Numbered from the stretch's first letter, positions 25,521 to 35,824 are shown. The stretch: 64,000 nucleotides of DNA from Microbacterium esteraromaticum (GCF_016907315.1 NZ_JAFBBS010000001.1:3100001-3164000); one strand, 5' to 3'. Notes: a model not told the origin generated them from the letters alone. Made by a program: numbers and translations.

Positions 25521-25539
25521 AGTATATACCCTGCGGTAT
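25521..25539 (-). promoter_or_regulatory. Promoter and MarR operator for the marR-MFS operon
   Basis: On the minus strand TATACT (25526-25521) lies 7 nt before the marR ATG, so the transcript would start at or next to the initiation codon (leaderless). The inverted repeat ATACC-CTGC-GGTAT (25526-25539) lies just upstream between -35 and -10. It is the likely operator for MarR autoregulation. Confidence 0.55.
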
Positions 25540-25547
25540 CTATTGCG

Positions 25548-26342
25548 TCAGCGTCGCCCGCCCGCGATCCGCGAGGAGAGCTGATGTGCATGCGCGAGCA
25601 ACGTGCGACCGAGCTGCGGCAGCCGGTCGGCGTCGAAACGGAACTCGACACCGGTGATGCTCAGTGCCCACTCCGGACGCCCCTGCCGGTCGAACACCGC
25701 GGCGGCCATGCCCCACGATCCCTCGACGATCAGCCCCGGGTTCACGGCGTAGCCCTGGGCCTTGGTCTCACGCAGCCGCCGCCGCAGAGGCCCTTCGCCA
25801 TGTGCGGACCCCCAGCGCTCGTCGAGCTCGGGGTGGCGCTCGAGGTACGCATCCACATCGTGGTCGGGGAGAAAGGCGAGGATCGCCAGTCCCGCACTCG
25901 CCACTCCCAGGGGGAAGCGCACGCCCTCGCTGAGCACGAAGGAGCGGATCGGGAAGGATCCCTCTTCGCGGACCAGGCACACGGTCTCGTCGGCGCGGCG
26001 GGTGGAGAGGAATGCGCTCTCCTCGGTCTTCACCGCGAGGGAGCGCACGATGTCGCGGGACAGCTCAGTGATGTCGTAGCGGGCTGCGGCGACGGTTCCC
26101 ATGAGATACAGCTCGGGGCCTGGCATCCACCGCGCCGTGGCCTCGTCCTGGTCGACCAGCCCCTCGGCCCGGAGCGCCGTGAGCAGACGGTGGGCGGTCG
26201 AGCGACTGAGACCGGCATCCCGCGCCAGCGATTGCAGAGCGGCGCCGTCGGCCGAGGCCGACACAAGACGCAGCAGCGCCGCTGCCCTGGCCACGGCCTG
26301 GGCGCCGGGCACGGAGCGGCGAAGAGCGGGCTGTTGTTCCAC
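25548..26342 (-). CDS. IclR-family transcriptional regulator
   Basis: This 264-residue protein has an N-terminal winged helix (LQSLARDAGLSRSTAHRLLTALRAEGLV, about residues 38-65) and a C-terminal IclR effector domain. That domain includes GVRFPLGVASAGLAILAFL, RETKAQGYAVNPGLIVEGSWGMAAAVFD and ALSITGVEFRF. It is divergent from scoA-scoB-thiolase and is the probable controller of that operon. GTG at 26342 was chosen; it lies inside a 13-bp palindrome that may be its own operator. The open frame continues upstream into the scoA leader without homology. Confidence 0.88.
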   Translation of the reverse strand: MEQQPALRRSVPGAQAVARAAALLRLVSASADGAALQSLARDAGLSRSTAHRLLTALRAEGLVDQDEATARWMPGPELYLMGTVAAARYDITELSRDIVRSLAVKTEESAFLSTRRADETVCLVREEGSFPIRSFVLSEGVRFPLGVASAGLAILAFLPDHDVDAYLERHPELDERWGSAHGEGPLRRRLRETKAQGYAVNPGLIVEGSWGMAAAVFDRQGRPEWALSITGVEFRFDADRLPQLGRTLLAHAHQLSSRIAGGRR

Positions 26343-26350
26343 AATGTGGA
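26338..26350. promoter_or_regulatory. Candidate IclR operator
   Basis: TCCACA-A-TGTGGA is a perfect 13-bp inverted repeat. It covers the regulator's GTG start and lies about 95 bp upstream of scoA in the divergent gap. IclR proteins usually bind palindromes of this size in such gaps, so it is a candidate for both autoregulation and scoA control. Confidence 0.5.
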
Positions 26351-26444
26351 CGGTAGTCGCGAGAGCGACCACATCGCAAGCGGAGTCTTGCCTGCATCGC
26401 TGGAGCGGGCGGATGCTGGAAGCACCGCACACGAAGGAGTGGTC

Positions 26445-27221
26445 TTGATCGACAAACAGTTCGCATCCGCGGCGGAGGCCGTCGCCGACATCCCGGACGG
26501 CGCATCGCTCGCCGTCGGTGGTTTCGGCCTCTCGGGCAACCCCATGAAGCTCATCGAGGCGCTGCACGCGCAGGGCACCAGCGGTCTCAGCGTCGTCAGC
26601 AACAACTGCGGCGTGGACGACTGGGGGCTGGGCATCCTTCTCGGCTCGCGGCGCATCCGCAAGATGACCTCGTCGTACGTCGGGGAGAACAAGGAGTTCG
26701 AGCGGCAGTTCCTCGAGGGCGACCTCGAGCTCGAGCTCACCCCGCAGGGCACGCTCGCCGAGAAGCTGCGTGCAGGCGGCTCGGGCATCGCCGCCTTCTT
26801 CACCCAGACCGGCGTCGGCACGCAGGTCGCCGAGGGCGGCCTGCCCCGGCGCTACAACGCCGACGGCACGATCGCCGTCGCCTCACCGGTGAAGGACGTG
26901 CGCAGCTTCGACTTCCATGGCGAGCAGCGCGAGTTCGTGCTCGAGGAGTCGATCACCACAGACTTCGCACTCGTGCACGCGCTCAAAGGCGACCGTCACG
27001 GCAACCTGATCTTCAATAAGGCGGCGCGCAACTTCAACCCGCTCGCGGCCATGGCCGGTCGCGTCTGCATCGCCCAGGTCGAAGAGCTCGTCGAGCCGGG
27101 GGAGCTCGACCCCGACGGCATCCACCTCCCCGGCGTCTACGTGCACCGCGTCGTCGAGGTCGGCAGCGGCATCGAGAAGCGCATCGAGCGCAGGACCGTG
27201 CGCACCCAGGAAGGAGCCTGA
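26445..27221 (+). CDS. scoA: 3-oxoacid CoA-transferase subunit A
   Basis: This is the alpha subunit of succinyl-CoA:3-oxoacid CoA-transferase, which activates acetoacetate. Motifs are [49 protein letters not shown] and [16 protein letters not shown]; the SYVGEN and TPQGTLAE blocks resemble SCOT more than PcaI. TTG at 26445 with AAGGAG 5 nt upstream is the best start and gives 258 residues; GTG at 26439 is possible. scoB follows after 2 bp. Confidence 0.9.
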   Translation: MIDKQFASAAEAVADIPDGASLAVGGFGLSGNPMKLIEALHAQGTSGLSVVSNNCGVDDWGLGILLGSRRIRKMTSSYVGENKEFERQFLEGDLELELTPQGTLAEKLRAGGSGIAAFFTQTGVGTQVAEGGLPRRYNADGTIAVASPVKDVRSFDFHGEQREFVLEESITTDFALVHALKGDRHGNLIFNKAARNFNPLAAMAGRVCIAQVEELVEPGELDPDGIHLPGVYVHRVVEVGSGIEKRIERRTVRTQEGA

Positions 27222-27223
27222 CC

Positions 27224-27873
<650 letters not shown>

Positions 27874-27877
<4 letters not shown>

Positions 27878-29052
27878 GCGACATCGTCATCGTCGCGGCC
27901 GCCCGCACCCCGCAGGGGCGACTCAAGGGGCAACTCGCCTCGTTCACCGCGCCGCAGCTCGGAGCGCTCGCCATCCGCGGTGCGCTCGAGCAGGCGTCGA
28001 TAGCTCCGGATGCCGTTGACGCGGTCATCATGGGGCAGGTCCTGGCCGCCGGGTCGGGCCAGAACGCGGCCCGCCAGGCCGCCATCGGCGCGGGCATCGG
28101 CTGGGACGTGCCTGCGAGCTCGGTCAACAAGGTGTGCCTCTCGGGTCTCACCGCCATCATCGATGCCGCGCGCATGATCCGTACCGGCGACGCCAGCACG
28201 GTCGTGGCCGGTGGCATGGAGTCGATGACCCGTGCGCCGCACCTGCTCATGGGCTCTCGCGACGGCTGGACCTACGGCAGCATCGAGGTGCTCGACCACA
28301 TGGCTCACGACGGGCTGACGGACGCGTACGATCGCGAGAGCATGGGCGCCTCGACCGAACGTCACAACCCGCGCTTCGAGCTGACGCGCGAGATGCAGGA
28401 CACCGTTGCCGCGCTGTCGCACCAGCGCGCGGCGGCAGCGGCATCCGAGGGCGTGTTCGACGCCGAGATCGTGGAGGTGACCGTCCCGCAGCGCAAGGGC
28501 GACCCGATCGTGCTCACCAAGGATGAGGGAGTGCGCCCCGAGACCACCGTGGAGTCGCTCGCCGGACTCCGCCCTGCGTTCGCCGAGGGCGGCACGATCA
28601 CCGCGGGCAACGCGTCGCAGATCTCCGACGGCGCTGCCGCCGTCGTCGTCACATCTCGTGAGAACGCGGATGCCCACGGCTGGCCTGTTCTCGCGGTGGT
28701 CGGAGCGAGCGGGCAGACCGCCGGACCCGACAACTCACTGCAGGCGCAGCCGGCGCGTGCCATCGAGCGCGCCCTCGAGAAGCAGGGCATGTCTGCTGAT
28801 CAGCTCGACATCGTCGAGATCAACGAGGCGTTCGGTGCCGTCGTGGCCCGCTCTCAGCAGGAGCTCGGGCTGCCGAGCGAGATCGTCAATGTGCACGGCG
28901 GTGGGATCGCCATCGGGCATCCCATCGGCGCGAGCGGTGCCCGGCTGGTGGTGCACCTCGCGCATGAACTGGCCAGGCGGGGTGCCGGTGCCGCCGTCGC
29001 CGCGCTCTGTGGCGGTGGCGGACAGGGAGAGGCGCTCATCCTCACCCGGTGA
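27874..29052 (+). CDS. atoB: Acetyl-CoA C-acetyltransferase (thiolase)
   Basis: This 392-residue thiolase has the acylated cysteine C88 (VNKVCLSGL), the NEAFGA motif, [10 protein letters not shown] with the catalytic His, and the C-terminal [15 protein letters not shown] with the second Cys. It cleaves acetoacetyl-CoA to acetyl-CoA. The operon with scoA and scoB points to ketone-body or acetoacetate use rather than poly-hydroxybutyrate synthesis; the reverse direction cannot be excluded. Confidence 0.92.
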
Positions 29053-29070
29053 GGGACCGGCCCGAATGAC

Positions 29071-29109
29071 AGAGGCCCCGGCTATCGCGTTGCGACGGCC
29101 GGGGCCTCT
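29071..29109. terminator. Terminator after the thiolase gene
   Basis: A 12-bp perfect stem, AGAGGCCCCGGC with its complement, encloses a 15-nt loop between the thiolase and the convergent small membrane protein gene. It can serve both directions; no U-run. Confidence 0.75.
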
Positions 29110-29120
29110 GTGCGGGGAGG

Positions 29121-29399
29121 TCAGCGCTTCTTCGAGATGCGCTTGACCTCCTCGCGACGCTTCTCGCGCCGCTCCTTCTTGTCCGGCTTGGGTGCATACG
29201 GCGAATCGGCTGCGACCGGCAGGCCCTTCTCCATCCGGCGCATATCCTTCACCGCGCCGATCGCGAGTGAGAGGGTGATGATCCAGCTCACCCAGGCGAG
29301 CACGGCCCGCCAGGTGAACTGCTGGCCGCGCGAGCCGCGCAGCAGGGTGACGCCCGTGGAGATGGCGCTGAAGAGTCCGGTGCGAAGGAGATAGCGCAT
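29121..29399 (-). CDS. Small membrane protein with basic tail
   Basis: This 92-residue protein has one clear hydrophobic helix (VLAWVSWIITLSLAIGAV, about residues 33-50) and a shorter N-terminal hydrophobic segment. The C-terminus is strongly basic (KPDKKERREKRREEVKR then ISKKR), probably cytosolic. No family is recognised. It is divergent from the ferric ABC operon. Confidence 0.65.
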   Translation of the reverse strand: MRYLLRTGLFSAISTGVTLLRGSRGQQFTWRAVLAWVSWIITLSLAIGAVKDMRRMEKGLPVAADSPYAPKPDKKERREKRREEVKRISKKR

Positions 29400-29485
29400 G
29401 CGTCCACGCTAGCCGACGCGGAGAACACCCCGCGGAGGGTTGACAGCGTGGGACGAAGGCGTCGGAGGTGGGGGAGGTCGTCCAG

Positions 29486-29508
29486 TAAGATAGGTGAGCC
29501 TAACCTGC
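29486..29508 (+). promoter_or_regulatory. DtxR/IdeR-type iron box and -10 of the ferric ABC operon
   Basis: TAAGAT (29486-29491) is a good -10. Overlapping it, 29490-29508 matches 15 of 19 positions of the DtxR/IdeR consensus, with core AGGTGAGCCTAACCT. The site covers the expected start of transcription, so Fe-bound repressor would block initiation. The identical core recurs at 35799-35813. Confidence 0.8.
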
Positions 29509-29522
29509 CCGAAGGGAACCAC

Positions 29523-30557
29523 ATGCCTGCCTCCCGCATGCGTCCGCTCGCACTCATCGCAGGTGTCGCCGCCGCGGCGCTGCTCGCCGGCTGCGCACCC
29601 GCCGCTGACGGCCCGGCCGCGGGTGGCGACGACGCGCTGGTGATCTACAACGCGCAGCACGAGCAGCTGACCGAGGAGTGGACCGCGGCGTTCACCAAGG
29701 AGACGGGTATCGAGGTCAAGCTCCGCCACGGCGACGACAGCGAACTCGCCAACCAGCTCGTCCAGGAAGGCGAGGCGTCGCCGGCCGACCTGTTCCTCAC
29801 CGAGAACTCGCCGGCCATGTCGCTCGTAGAGAGAGCCGGGCTCTTCGCGCCCGTCGACGACGCCACGCTGCAGCAGCTGCCCGAGCAGTTCCGCCCGGGC
29901 ACCGGGGCGTGGACCGGTATCGCCGCACGCGACACGGTGCTCGTGTACAACCCCGAGCTGATTGCGGAGGACGATCTGCCCACCTCGATCCTCGAGCTGC
30001 AGGACGACAAGTGGAAGGGCAAGTGGGGGGCCGCTCCCGGCGGTGCCGACTTCCAGGCGATCGTCTCGGCGATCCTCGCATCCGAGGGCGAAGACGCGAC
30101 GGGCGAGTGGCTCGCAGGCATGCAGAGCAACGCGAAGATCTACCGGAACAACATCGTCACGATGAAGGCCGTCAACGCCGGCGAGGTTCCGATGGGCATC
30201 ATCTACCACTACTACTGGTACCGCGATCAGGCAGACACCAAGGAGAACAGCGCCAACACAGCCCTGCACCTGTTCGAGCCGGGCGACCCGGGAGCGTTCG
30301 TGAGCATCTCGGGTGGCGGCGTCCTCGCATCCGGCGACCACGCCGAGAACGCGCAGAAGTTCCTGGCCTGGCTGGTCGGAGAGAAGGGTCAGAAGATCCT
30401 CGGCGAGGGATACAGCTACGAGTACCCCGTGGCGACGGGCGTTCCGGCCCGATCCCCGCTTCCGGCGCTGGATTCGCTCGGCGCGCCCGATATCGACCCG
30501 TCGACCCTCAACGGACCCACGGTGGTCGAGCTGATGACCGAGGCAGGACTCCTCTGA
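29523..30557 (+). CDS. Ferric-iron ABC transporter substrate-binding lipoprotein
   Basis: This 344-residue secreted lipoprotein has a lipobox ending at C24 (LLAGC). The mature part begins LVIYNAQHEQLTEEWTAAF, typical of FbpA/FutA-type ferric-binding proteins. It has a late Tyr cluster IIYHYYWYRDQ, where Tyr residues bind Fe3+ in this family. It captures iron outside the membrane for the permease encoded next. An iron box overlaps its promoter. Its stop overlaps the CTG start of the permease. Confidence 0.88.
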   Translation: MPASRMRPLALIAGVAAAALLAGCAPAADGPAAGGDDALVIYNAQHEQLTEEWTAAFTKETGIEVKLRHGDDSELANQLVQEGEASPADLFLTENSPAMSLVERAGLFAPVDDATLQQLPEQFRPGTGAWTGIAARDTVLVYNPELIAEDDLPTSILELQDDKWKGKWGAAPGGADFQAIVSAILASEGEDATGEWLAGMQSNAKIYRNNIVTMKAVNAGEVPMGIIYHYYWYRDQADTKENSANTALHLFEPGDPGAFVSISGGGVLASGDHAENAQKFLAWLVGEKGQKILGEGYSYEYPVATGVPARSPLPALDSLGAPDIDPSTLNGPTVVELMTEAGLL

Positions 30558-32110
30558 CACTCGCAGCCGAGCGCGCGTCGGGTGCCGTCCGCCCGCGGGG
30601 GGCGCGCACCTATCCCTGGACGCTGGCGCTCGGCGTCGCGGGTGCCGCCGCCTTCGCGCTGATCCCCGTCGGCTACGTCGTCGTCTCCTCGGTGCAGACC
30701 GGAGGACCGCGTCTGCTCGAGCTGCTCGTGCGGCCCCGGGTCGCGGAGCTGACCGTGAACACCGTGCTGCTCGTCGCGCTCGGCGTGGCGGCGACGCTGG
30801 TGATCGGCATCGGCGGGGCCTGGCTCGTGGAGCGGACGACGCTGCCGCTGCGCCGTGTGTTCGCCGTCGCACTCGCCGCGCCACTCGCCATCCCGGCCTT
30901 CGTCACGAGCTACGGGTGGGCGAGCGCCGCCCCATCATTGAACGGCATAGGCGGAGCCGTGCTCATCGCGGCATGCGCGTACTCGCCCCTGGTCTACCTG
31001 CCTGCGGTGGCTGCACTGCGCGGGCTCGATCCCGCGCTGGAGGAAGCGGCGCGCTCGCTCGGGCTCGGCCCATGGACGGTCTTCTTGCGGGTGGTCCTGC
31101 CGCAGCTGCGCATCGCCGCTGTGGGCGGTGGGCTCGTCGTCGGGCTGCACCTGCTCGCCGAGTACGGCGCGTTCGCGTTCCTCCAGTTCGACACCTTCAC
31201 CACCGCCATCATGGATGCCTATCGTGCGAACTTCGGCGGGGCGAACGCGGCGGCGCTCGGTGTGGTCCTCGCCGGCCTCTGCCTGCTGATGGTTGTCGGC
31301 GAGGGGCGGATGCGGGGCACGACCCGGCTGTCGCGCAGCGCCGCATCCCGCCCCGGAGGCCGCGCCGCTCTCGGGCGCTGGACCGCCCCGGCGATCATCT
31401 CGCTCGTCGTGGTCGTGGGCGCCTCGGTCATCGTGCCGATGGCGTCGGTGCTGCGCTGGACATCGCGCAGTGACGCAGCCGACTGGGCGCCGGTCGGCCC
31501 CGCGGCCTGGCAGACCGTGCTGCTCTCGGTAGGCGGAGCTGTAGCGTGCGCGATCGTGGCGCTGCCGGTCGCGTGGCTGGCGGTGCGTCACCGCGGACGC
31601 CTGAGCGGAGCGCTCGAGGGAGCGTTCTACCTCGCAGGCAGCTTTCCCGCCATCATCGTGGCGCTCGCCCTGGTCGGTGTCACCCTCAAGGCCGCGCCCG
31701 CCCTGTACCAGACCGCCGCAACCGTGATCCTGGCATATGCGATCCTCTTTCTGCCCCGCATCCTGGTGCCTCTGCGAGCTGGACTCGCTCAGATCTCGCC
31801 GGCGTGGGAAGAAGCTGCTCGCTCGCTCGGCGCGCCGCCGTGGCGTGCGCGTCTGCGCATCACCGCGCCGCTGCTGGCGCCTGCGGTCGCGAGCGGTGCC
31901 GCGCTCGTTGCGCTCGGGGCCTCGAATGAGCTGACAGCGACCCTGCTGCTCGCCCCGATCGGCACCGAGACCGTCGCGACGGGCTTCTGGTCGGCGGCAT
32001 CGGCGATCGACTACGTCGCAGCTGCCCCGTTCGCGCTGACTCTCATCGCGCTGTCGATCCCCGCTGTCCACCTGATGTTCTCGGAAGCGACCTCGAGAGG
32101 CGGCGCATGA
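30554..32110 (+). CDS. Ferric-iron ABC transporter permease (two-domain, CTG start)
   Basis: This 518-residue permease of the FbpB type has two fused membrane halves, each with the EAA loop: [23 protein letters not shown] and [22 protein letters not shown]. About 12 helices are visible. No in-frame ATG, GTG or TTG lies before the first helix. CTG at 30554 overlaps the preceding stop as CTGA, and is the probable start by analogy with ATGA coupling. It moves Fe3+ through the membrane with the binding protein and the ATPase that flank it. Confidence 0.85.
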   Translation: MTLAAERASGAVRPRGARTYPWTLALGVAGAAAFALIPVGYVVVSSVQTGGPRLLELLVRPRVAELTVNTVLLVALGVAATLVIGIGGAWLVERTTLPLRRVFAVALAAPLAIPAFVTSYGWASAAPSLNGIGGAVLIAACAYSPLVYLPAVAALRGLDPALEEAARSLGLGPWTVFLRVVLPQLRIAAVGGGLVVGLHLLAEYGAFAFLQFDTFTTAIMDAYRANFGGANAAALGVVLAGLCLLMVVGEGRMRGTTRLSRSAASRPGGRAALGRWTAPAIISLVVVVGASVIVPMASVLRWTSRSDAADWAPVGPAAWQTVLLSVGGAVACAIVALPVAWLAVRHRGRLSGALEGAFYLAGSFPAIIVALALVGVTLKAAPALYQTAATVILAYAILFLPRILVPLRAGLAQISPAWEEAARSLGAPPWRARLRITAPLLAPAVASGAALVALGASNELTATLLLAPIGTETVATGFWSAASAIDYVAAAPFALTLIALSIPAVHLMFSEATSRGGA

Positions 32111-33177
32111 CCCTCCAACTCACCGGCATCGGGAAGTCGTTCGGTGCTGTGCCCGTGCTCGAGGACGTCGATCTCGCCGTGCCCTCCGGATCGCGCCTGG
32201 CGCTCGTCGGCGCGTCGGGCAGTGGCAAGAGCACGCTGCTGCGGCTGATCGCCGGGTTCGAGCGGCCCGACGCCGGGCGCATCGCACTCGACGGAGCCGT
32301 GCTCGCCGATTCGCGCACATCTGTGCCCGCCCACCGTCGCGGTATCGGCTTCGTGCCGCAGGACGGAGCGCTCTTCCCCCACATCACCGTGGCGGGCAAC
32401 ATCGGCTTCGGCCTGTCACGGGGACCGCGTCGAGCAGCTCGCGTGCGCGAGATGATGGAGCTCACCTCACTCGCTCCCGAGCTCGCCGATCGACGACCTC
32501 ATGAGCTGTCGGGCGGACAGCAGCAGCGTGTGGCATTGGCCCGTGCGCTCGCGCCGGCACCTCAGGTGATCCTGCTGGACGAGCCGTTCAGCGCGCTGGA
32601 CGCCGGCCTGCGCGCACAGACACGCGAAGCGACCGTCGACATCCTCGAGCGGGCTGCGGTCACGACACTGCTGGTCACCCATGACCAGGACGAGGCGCTG
32701 TCGTTCGGCGACCTCATCGGGGTGGTTGCCGGCGGGCGCCTGGCGCAGGACGGCGAGCCGAGCGCCGTCTTCGACGCACCCGTCGACCTCGCCACCGCCG
32801 AGTTCCTCGGTGACGCTCTCACGCTGAGGGCCCGACGCCAGAGTGCGGCCGAGATCGTCTGCGCCCTCGGCAGGGTCTCCGTACGCCACGACCGCTCCAA
32901 CGGCTCGGACGAGATCGTCGCCATGATTCGCCCGAACCAGCTGGAGCTCGTCATGCCCGCAGCAGACAGGGGTGCGGCGGGGGCGGGCGCGGGTGCTGCG
33001 ACGATCACCGCTCGGCGCGCGATCGGCTCGCGCACCGAGCTGCGCGTCGACATCCACGGCGACGACGGCGCGCGCGTCTGGCTGCAGGTGCCCACCCATC
33101 GGGCGGCCGAAACCAGAGACGGCGATGTCGTCGCCGCGCGCGTCGGTGGCGGCGCGGTGCTCTATGCGGCGCCCTGA
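32107..33177 (+). CDS. Ferric-iron ABC transporter ATP-binding protein
   Basis: This 356-residue ATPase has Walker A GASGSGKS (35-42), signature [15 protein letters not shown], Walker B VILLDEP and the H-loop [14 protein letters not shown]-terminal TOBE-like domain of about 100 residues follows, as in FbpC. ATG overlaps the permease stop (ATGA), completing a binding protein-permease-ATPase operon. The last 16 bp overlap the 3' end of the convergent fusion gene. Confidence 0.9.
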   Translation: MTLQLTGIGKSFGAVPVLEDVDLAVPSGSRLALVGASGSGKSTLLRLIAGFERPDAGRIALDGAVLADSRTSVPAHRRGIGFVPQDGALFPHITVAGNIGFGLSRGPRRAARVREMMELTSLAPELADRRPHELSGGQQQRVALARALAPAPQVILLDEPFSALDAGLRAQTREATVDILERAAVTTLLVTHDQDEALSFGDLIGVVAGGRLAQDGEPSAVFDAPVDLATAEFLGDALTLRARRQSAAEIVCALGRVSVRHDRSNGSDEIVAMIRPNQLELVMPAADRGAAGAGAGAATITARRAIGSRTELRVDIHGDDGARVWLQVPTHRAAETRDGDVVAARVGGGAVLYAAP

Positions 33178-35762
33178 GCATACGAGCGCGGTCGGATGAG
33201 CGCCTTGGCCAGCCGCAGGACGGGGCGGTAGACCGCCCAGGCGGCGATGCCGGTGGCGAGTGACAGCAATGTGCCGACGAGCGGCGCCGACTGCTCGAAC
33301 GGCGGATACACGACCCAGTGCGTCAGGTAGATGAAGAGGGACGCCGACGCGATGGTGGTCAGCCAGGGACGCAGCAGCGAGGGGATGTGGATCGAGGGCA
33401 GCCAGATCAGGGCGAGCACGCCGATCGCGACGATGGCCTCACGCAGCGGCTCCCCGAAGAATCCGGGGACGAGAGCGAGCGTGAGCAGCGTGGCGACGAT
33501 GCGGCGCCGTGGGTCGTCGGCGCGTGCGACGACGGCTCCCAGCGCGATGCACCACAGCACCGTCGCGACCGCATAGCGCTCGATGTGCTGTGCGGGCGCG
33601 GCGCCCAGCACGGCGAATCGCACGACGACTGCGATTGCGAGGGCAGCCATCGCGAAGCCCCACGGGGCGCGGCGCTCGAGCCGGTCGACGGCAGGGATGG
33701 CGAACAGCGCAGACAGGGGCAGCATGGTCCACACCATCGCCTCGAGGAACCAGAACTGCCACTGCTCGCTCCACAGCCCGTCGCCAGGCACCGCGTTGTT
33801 CACGAGCAGCGCGGTCGAGGGATCGTACTTTCCGCTCAGCAGTCCGACGGCGCCGATCCACAGCACCGCGGGGACCACCACGTGTGCGAGTGCGGCGAGA
33901 AGGCGGCGCGGACGATCCGGCGCCGAGGGCGAGATCGCGAACCTCGCCAGGTTGTACCCCGCCACCACCAGCAGCAGGTGCGCCCCGCCCTTGAGCGAGA
34001 ACCCGTCGCCGAGGAACAGATCGGCGTGTGTGCCCACGATCAGCACGATCGCGATCGCCCTGATCAGCACGGGCGTCTCGATCGCGGTGAGCGAGGGCCG
34101 TGTCGCGCGCCACCTGCGGGTGGTGTCGGTCGAGAGCGTGACGTCGTCTGCGGACGGCGCCGCCGGCGCGAGCTCGGCGAGCTCGACGGCCGACCGAGCC
34201 GGCCAGTCACGGGGGAGCGCACCGAGCAGCTGTTCGAGCCGAACCGACGCCTCGACGTAGCTCAGGGAGTCGCCGCCGAGCGCGGCGAAACTGTCGTGCA
34301 CAGTGGCGTCGGCTCGTCCGGTGCACACCGCCAGCACATCGCGCAGGCTCGACGGCGTGATCTCACCGGGGACGACACCGGGCATCGCCGCTGCGCGCTC
34401 CGCATGATGGTGCGCCACGAGCGCGGCGTTGTCGGGTTTGCCAGACGAGGTGACGGGGAAGGAGTCGATCGTGTGCACCGTGACCGCTGACGACGGGATG
34501 CCGACGCGTCGCGACACCTGAGTCCGTGCCTCGCTCGCATCGCGGCCGTCGCGCACGAAGACCAGCAGCTCTTCGCCGTCGGCTGCGGTGCGTGAGGGGA
34601 TGCCTGCCTCGGCGAGCTGATTCTGCACCGCGTCGAGGTCGATGCGCAGTCCGAAGATCTTGACGAATCGGTTCATGCGTCCGACGATCTCGACGTAGCC
34701 GTCCGCCCGCCAGCGGGCGAGGTCGCCGGTGCGCAGCTCGTGAACCGTGCGACCGAGAGCGAGATCCGCGGGTTCCTCGGCGTAGCCGAGCATGACGTTC
34801 GGGCCCGAGTAGACCAGCTCACCCGATTCGCCGTCCGTCGCGTCGATGTGGAACGATCCGCCCGGGATGGCCCGGCCGATCGAGCCCGCGGCGCGTACGG
34901 CATCCGCCGGTGGCAGGTACGACATCCGCGCCGTCGCCTCGGTCTGTCCGTACATCGTGAAGAACTCGAAGCCGCGGTCCCGGCCCGCGAGAGCCAGCTC
35001 GCGAACTCGCTCGGCAGGCAGACGTCCGCCGGCCTGCGTCAGATACCGGATGCTGTCCGGCAGTCTCTCGACTCCGCCGACGGCGTCGATCAGCTCGAAG
35101 GTGTAGGGAACGCCCGCGAGTCCCGTGACGCGCGTCTCTGCGGCCCGCAGCCAGAACGCCTCGTCCGACACCGAGGCGTCGCTGAGAACCAGGCTGCCGC
35201 CGACGAGCAGATGGCTGTTGATCACCGACAGCCCGTAGCAGTAGTGCATGGGCAGGGTGGTGATCGCCCGATCGGCCGCACCGAGGCTGAGATAGTCGGC
35301 AATGGCCGCGGCGTTCGACAGCATGGCCTCTCGCGAGATGCGGACGAGCTTCGGGGAGCCCGTCGATCCAGACGTGCTGGCCAGCAGCGCGAGATCGTCG
35401 TGCAGAGTGTGGGCGGTGCCGTCGCGGCGCTCCCAGAGGGGGCCTCGTCCGGCGATGACGTCGGGATCGAATCGCTCGATGAGCGTCTGGCGCGTGCGCT
35501 CAGCCGACTCATCGTCGCCCCCGGGGGCGAGCATGACCGGATGCCCGCCGGCAAGCGCTCCGAGGTAGGCGGTGAGCGCATGGGTCGTGTTGGCGGCCTC
35601 GAGGAGCACGAGTCGCCGGGTGGTGCCCAGCCGTTGACGGATGTCGTCTGCTCGAGCGGTCAGCTCTGCGTATGTCAGATCCCCGTCGTCTGTGCAGAGC
35701 GCTACGGCAGCTGGTTCGCCACGGAGCAGATCCACTGATGCGGCGGGGGAGACGGTGATCAC
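33162..35762 (-). CDS. Adenylation / carrier / membrane acyltransferase fusion
   Basis: This 866-residue three-domain protein starts with an adenylation domain (1-450) with STSGSTGSPKLV (A3), YGQTEATARMSYLPP (A5), TGDLARW (A7) and the A10 lysine K442 in SSGKPDN. The A4 region HYCYGLSV has no obvious Asp for an amino group, so a non-amino carboxylic acid substrate is possible. A carrier domain (about 470-530) has the phosphopantetheine serine S499 in LGGDSLSYVEA. The rest (about 560-860) is an AT3-type membrane acyltransferase with about ten helices, beginning LIRAIAIVLIVGTHADLF (helix-1 Arg and His). I infer activation of an acid, loading on the carrier and transfer to an acceptor across or at the membrane. 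GTG at 35762 is the start; an iron box lies 35 bp upstream. Confidence 0.85.
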   Translation of the reverse strand: MITVSPAASVDLLRGEPAAVALCTDDGDLTYAELTARADDIRQRLGTTRRLVLLEAANTTHALTAYLGALAGGHPVMLAPGGDDESAERTRQTLIERFDPDVIAGRGPLWERRDGTAHTLHDDLALLASTSGSTGSPKLVRISREAMLSNAAAIADYLSLGAADRAITTLPMHYCYGLSVINSHLLVGGSLVLSDASVSDEAFWLRAAETRVTGLAGVPYTFELIDAVGGVERLPDSIRYLTQAGGRLPAERVRELALAGRDRGFEFFTMYGQTEATARMSYLPPADAVRAAGSIGRAIPGGSFHIDATDGESGELVYSGPNVMLGYAEEPADLALGRTVHELRTGDLARWRADGYVEIVGRMNRFVKIFGLRIDLDAVQNQLAEAGIPSRTAADGEELLVFVRDGRDASEARTQVSRRVGIPSSAVTVHTIDSFPVTSSGKPDNAALVAHHHAERAAAMPGVVPGEITPSSLRDVLAVCTGRADATVHDSFAALGGDSLSYVEASVRLEQLLGALPRDWPARSAVELAELAPAAPSADDVTLSTDTTRRWRATRPSLTAIETPVLIRAIAIVLIVGTHADLFLGDGFSLKGGAHLLLVVAGYNLARFAISPSAPDRPRRLLAALAHVVVPAVLWIGAVGLLSGKYDPSTALLVNNAVPGDGLWSEQWQFWFLEAMVWTMLPLSALFAIPAVDRLERRAPWGFAMAALAIAVVVRFAVLGAAPAQHIERYAVATVLWCIALGAVVARADDPRRRIVATLLTLALVPGFFGEPLREAIVAIGVLALIWLPSIHIPSLLRPWLTTIASASLFIYLTHWVVYPPFEQSAPLVGTLLSLATGIAAWAVYRPVLRLAKALIRPRSYAQGAA

Positions 35763-35796
35763 TGGTTGCTGGCTTCTTCTGGCTCGGTGAAACGGG

Positions 35797-35815
35797 CAAG
35801 GTGAGCCTAACCTAT
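35797..35815. promoter_or_regulatory. DtxR/IdeR-type iron box of the fusion gene
   Basis: The 19 bp match 15 positions of the DtxR/IdeR consensus; the 15-nt core AGGTGAGCCTAACCT is identical to that of the ferric ABC operon. On the minus strand it overlaps TAGGTT, a possible -10 of the fusion gene. Relative to the divergent MFS gene it lies about 50 bp upstream of that gene's best -10 (35849), so its control of the MFS gene is less certain. Confidence 0.78.
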
Positions 35816-35824
35816 CCTCGCGTT

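Noticed and set aside
29678..30553. N-terminal extension of the ferric permease frame through the binding-protein gene
   Set aside because: It is an out-of-frame reading of the binding-protein gene, Arg/Gly-rich and without membrane helices.
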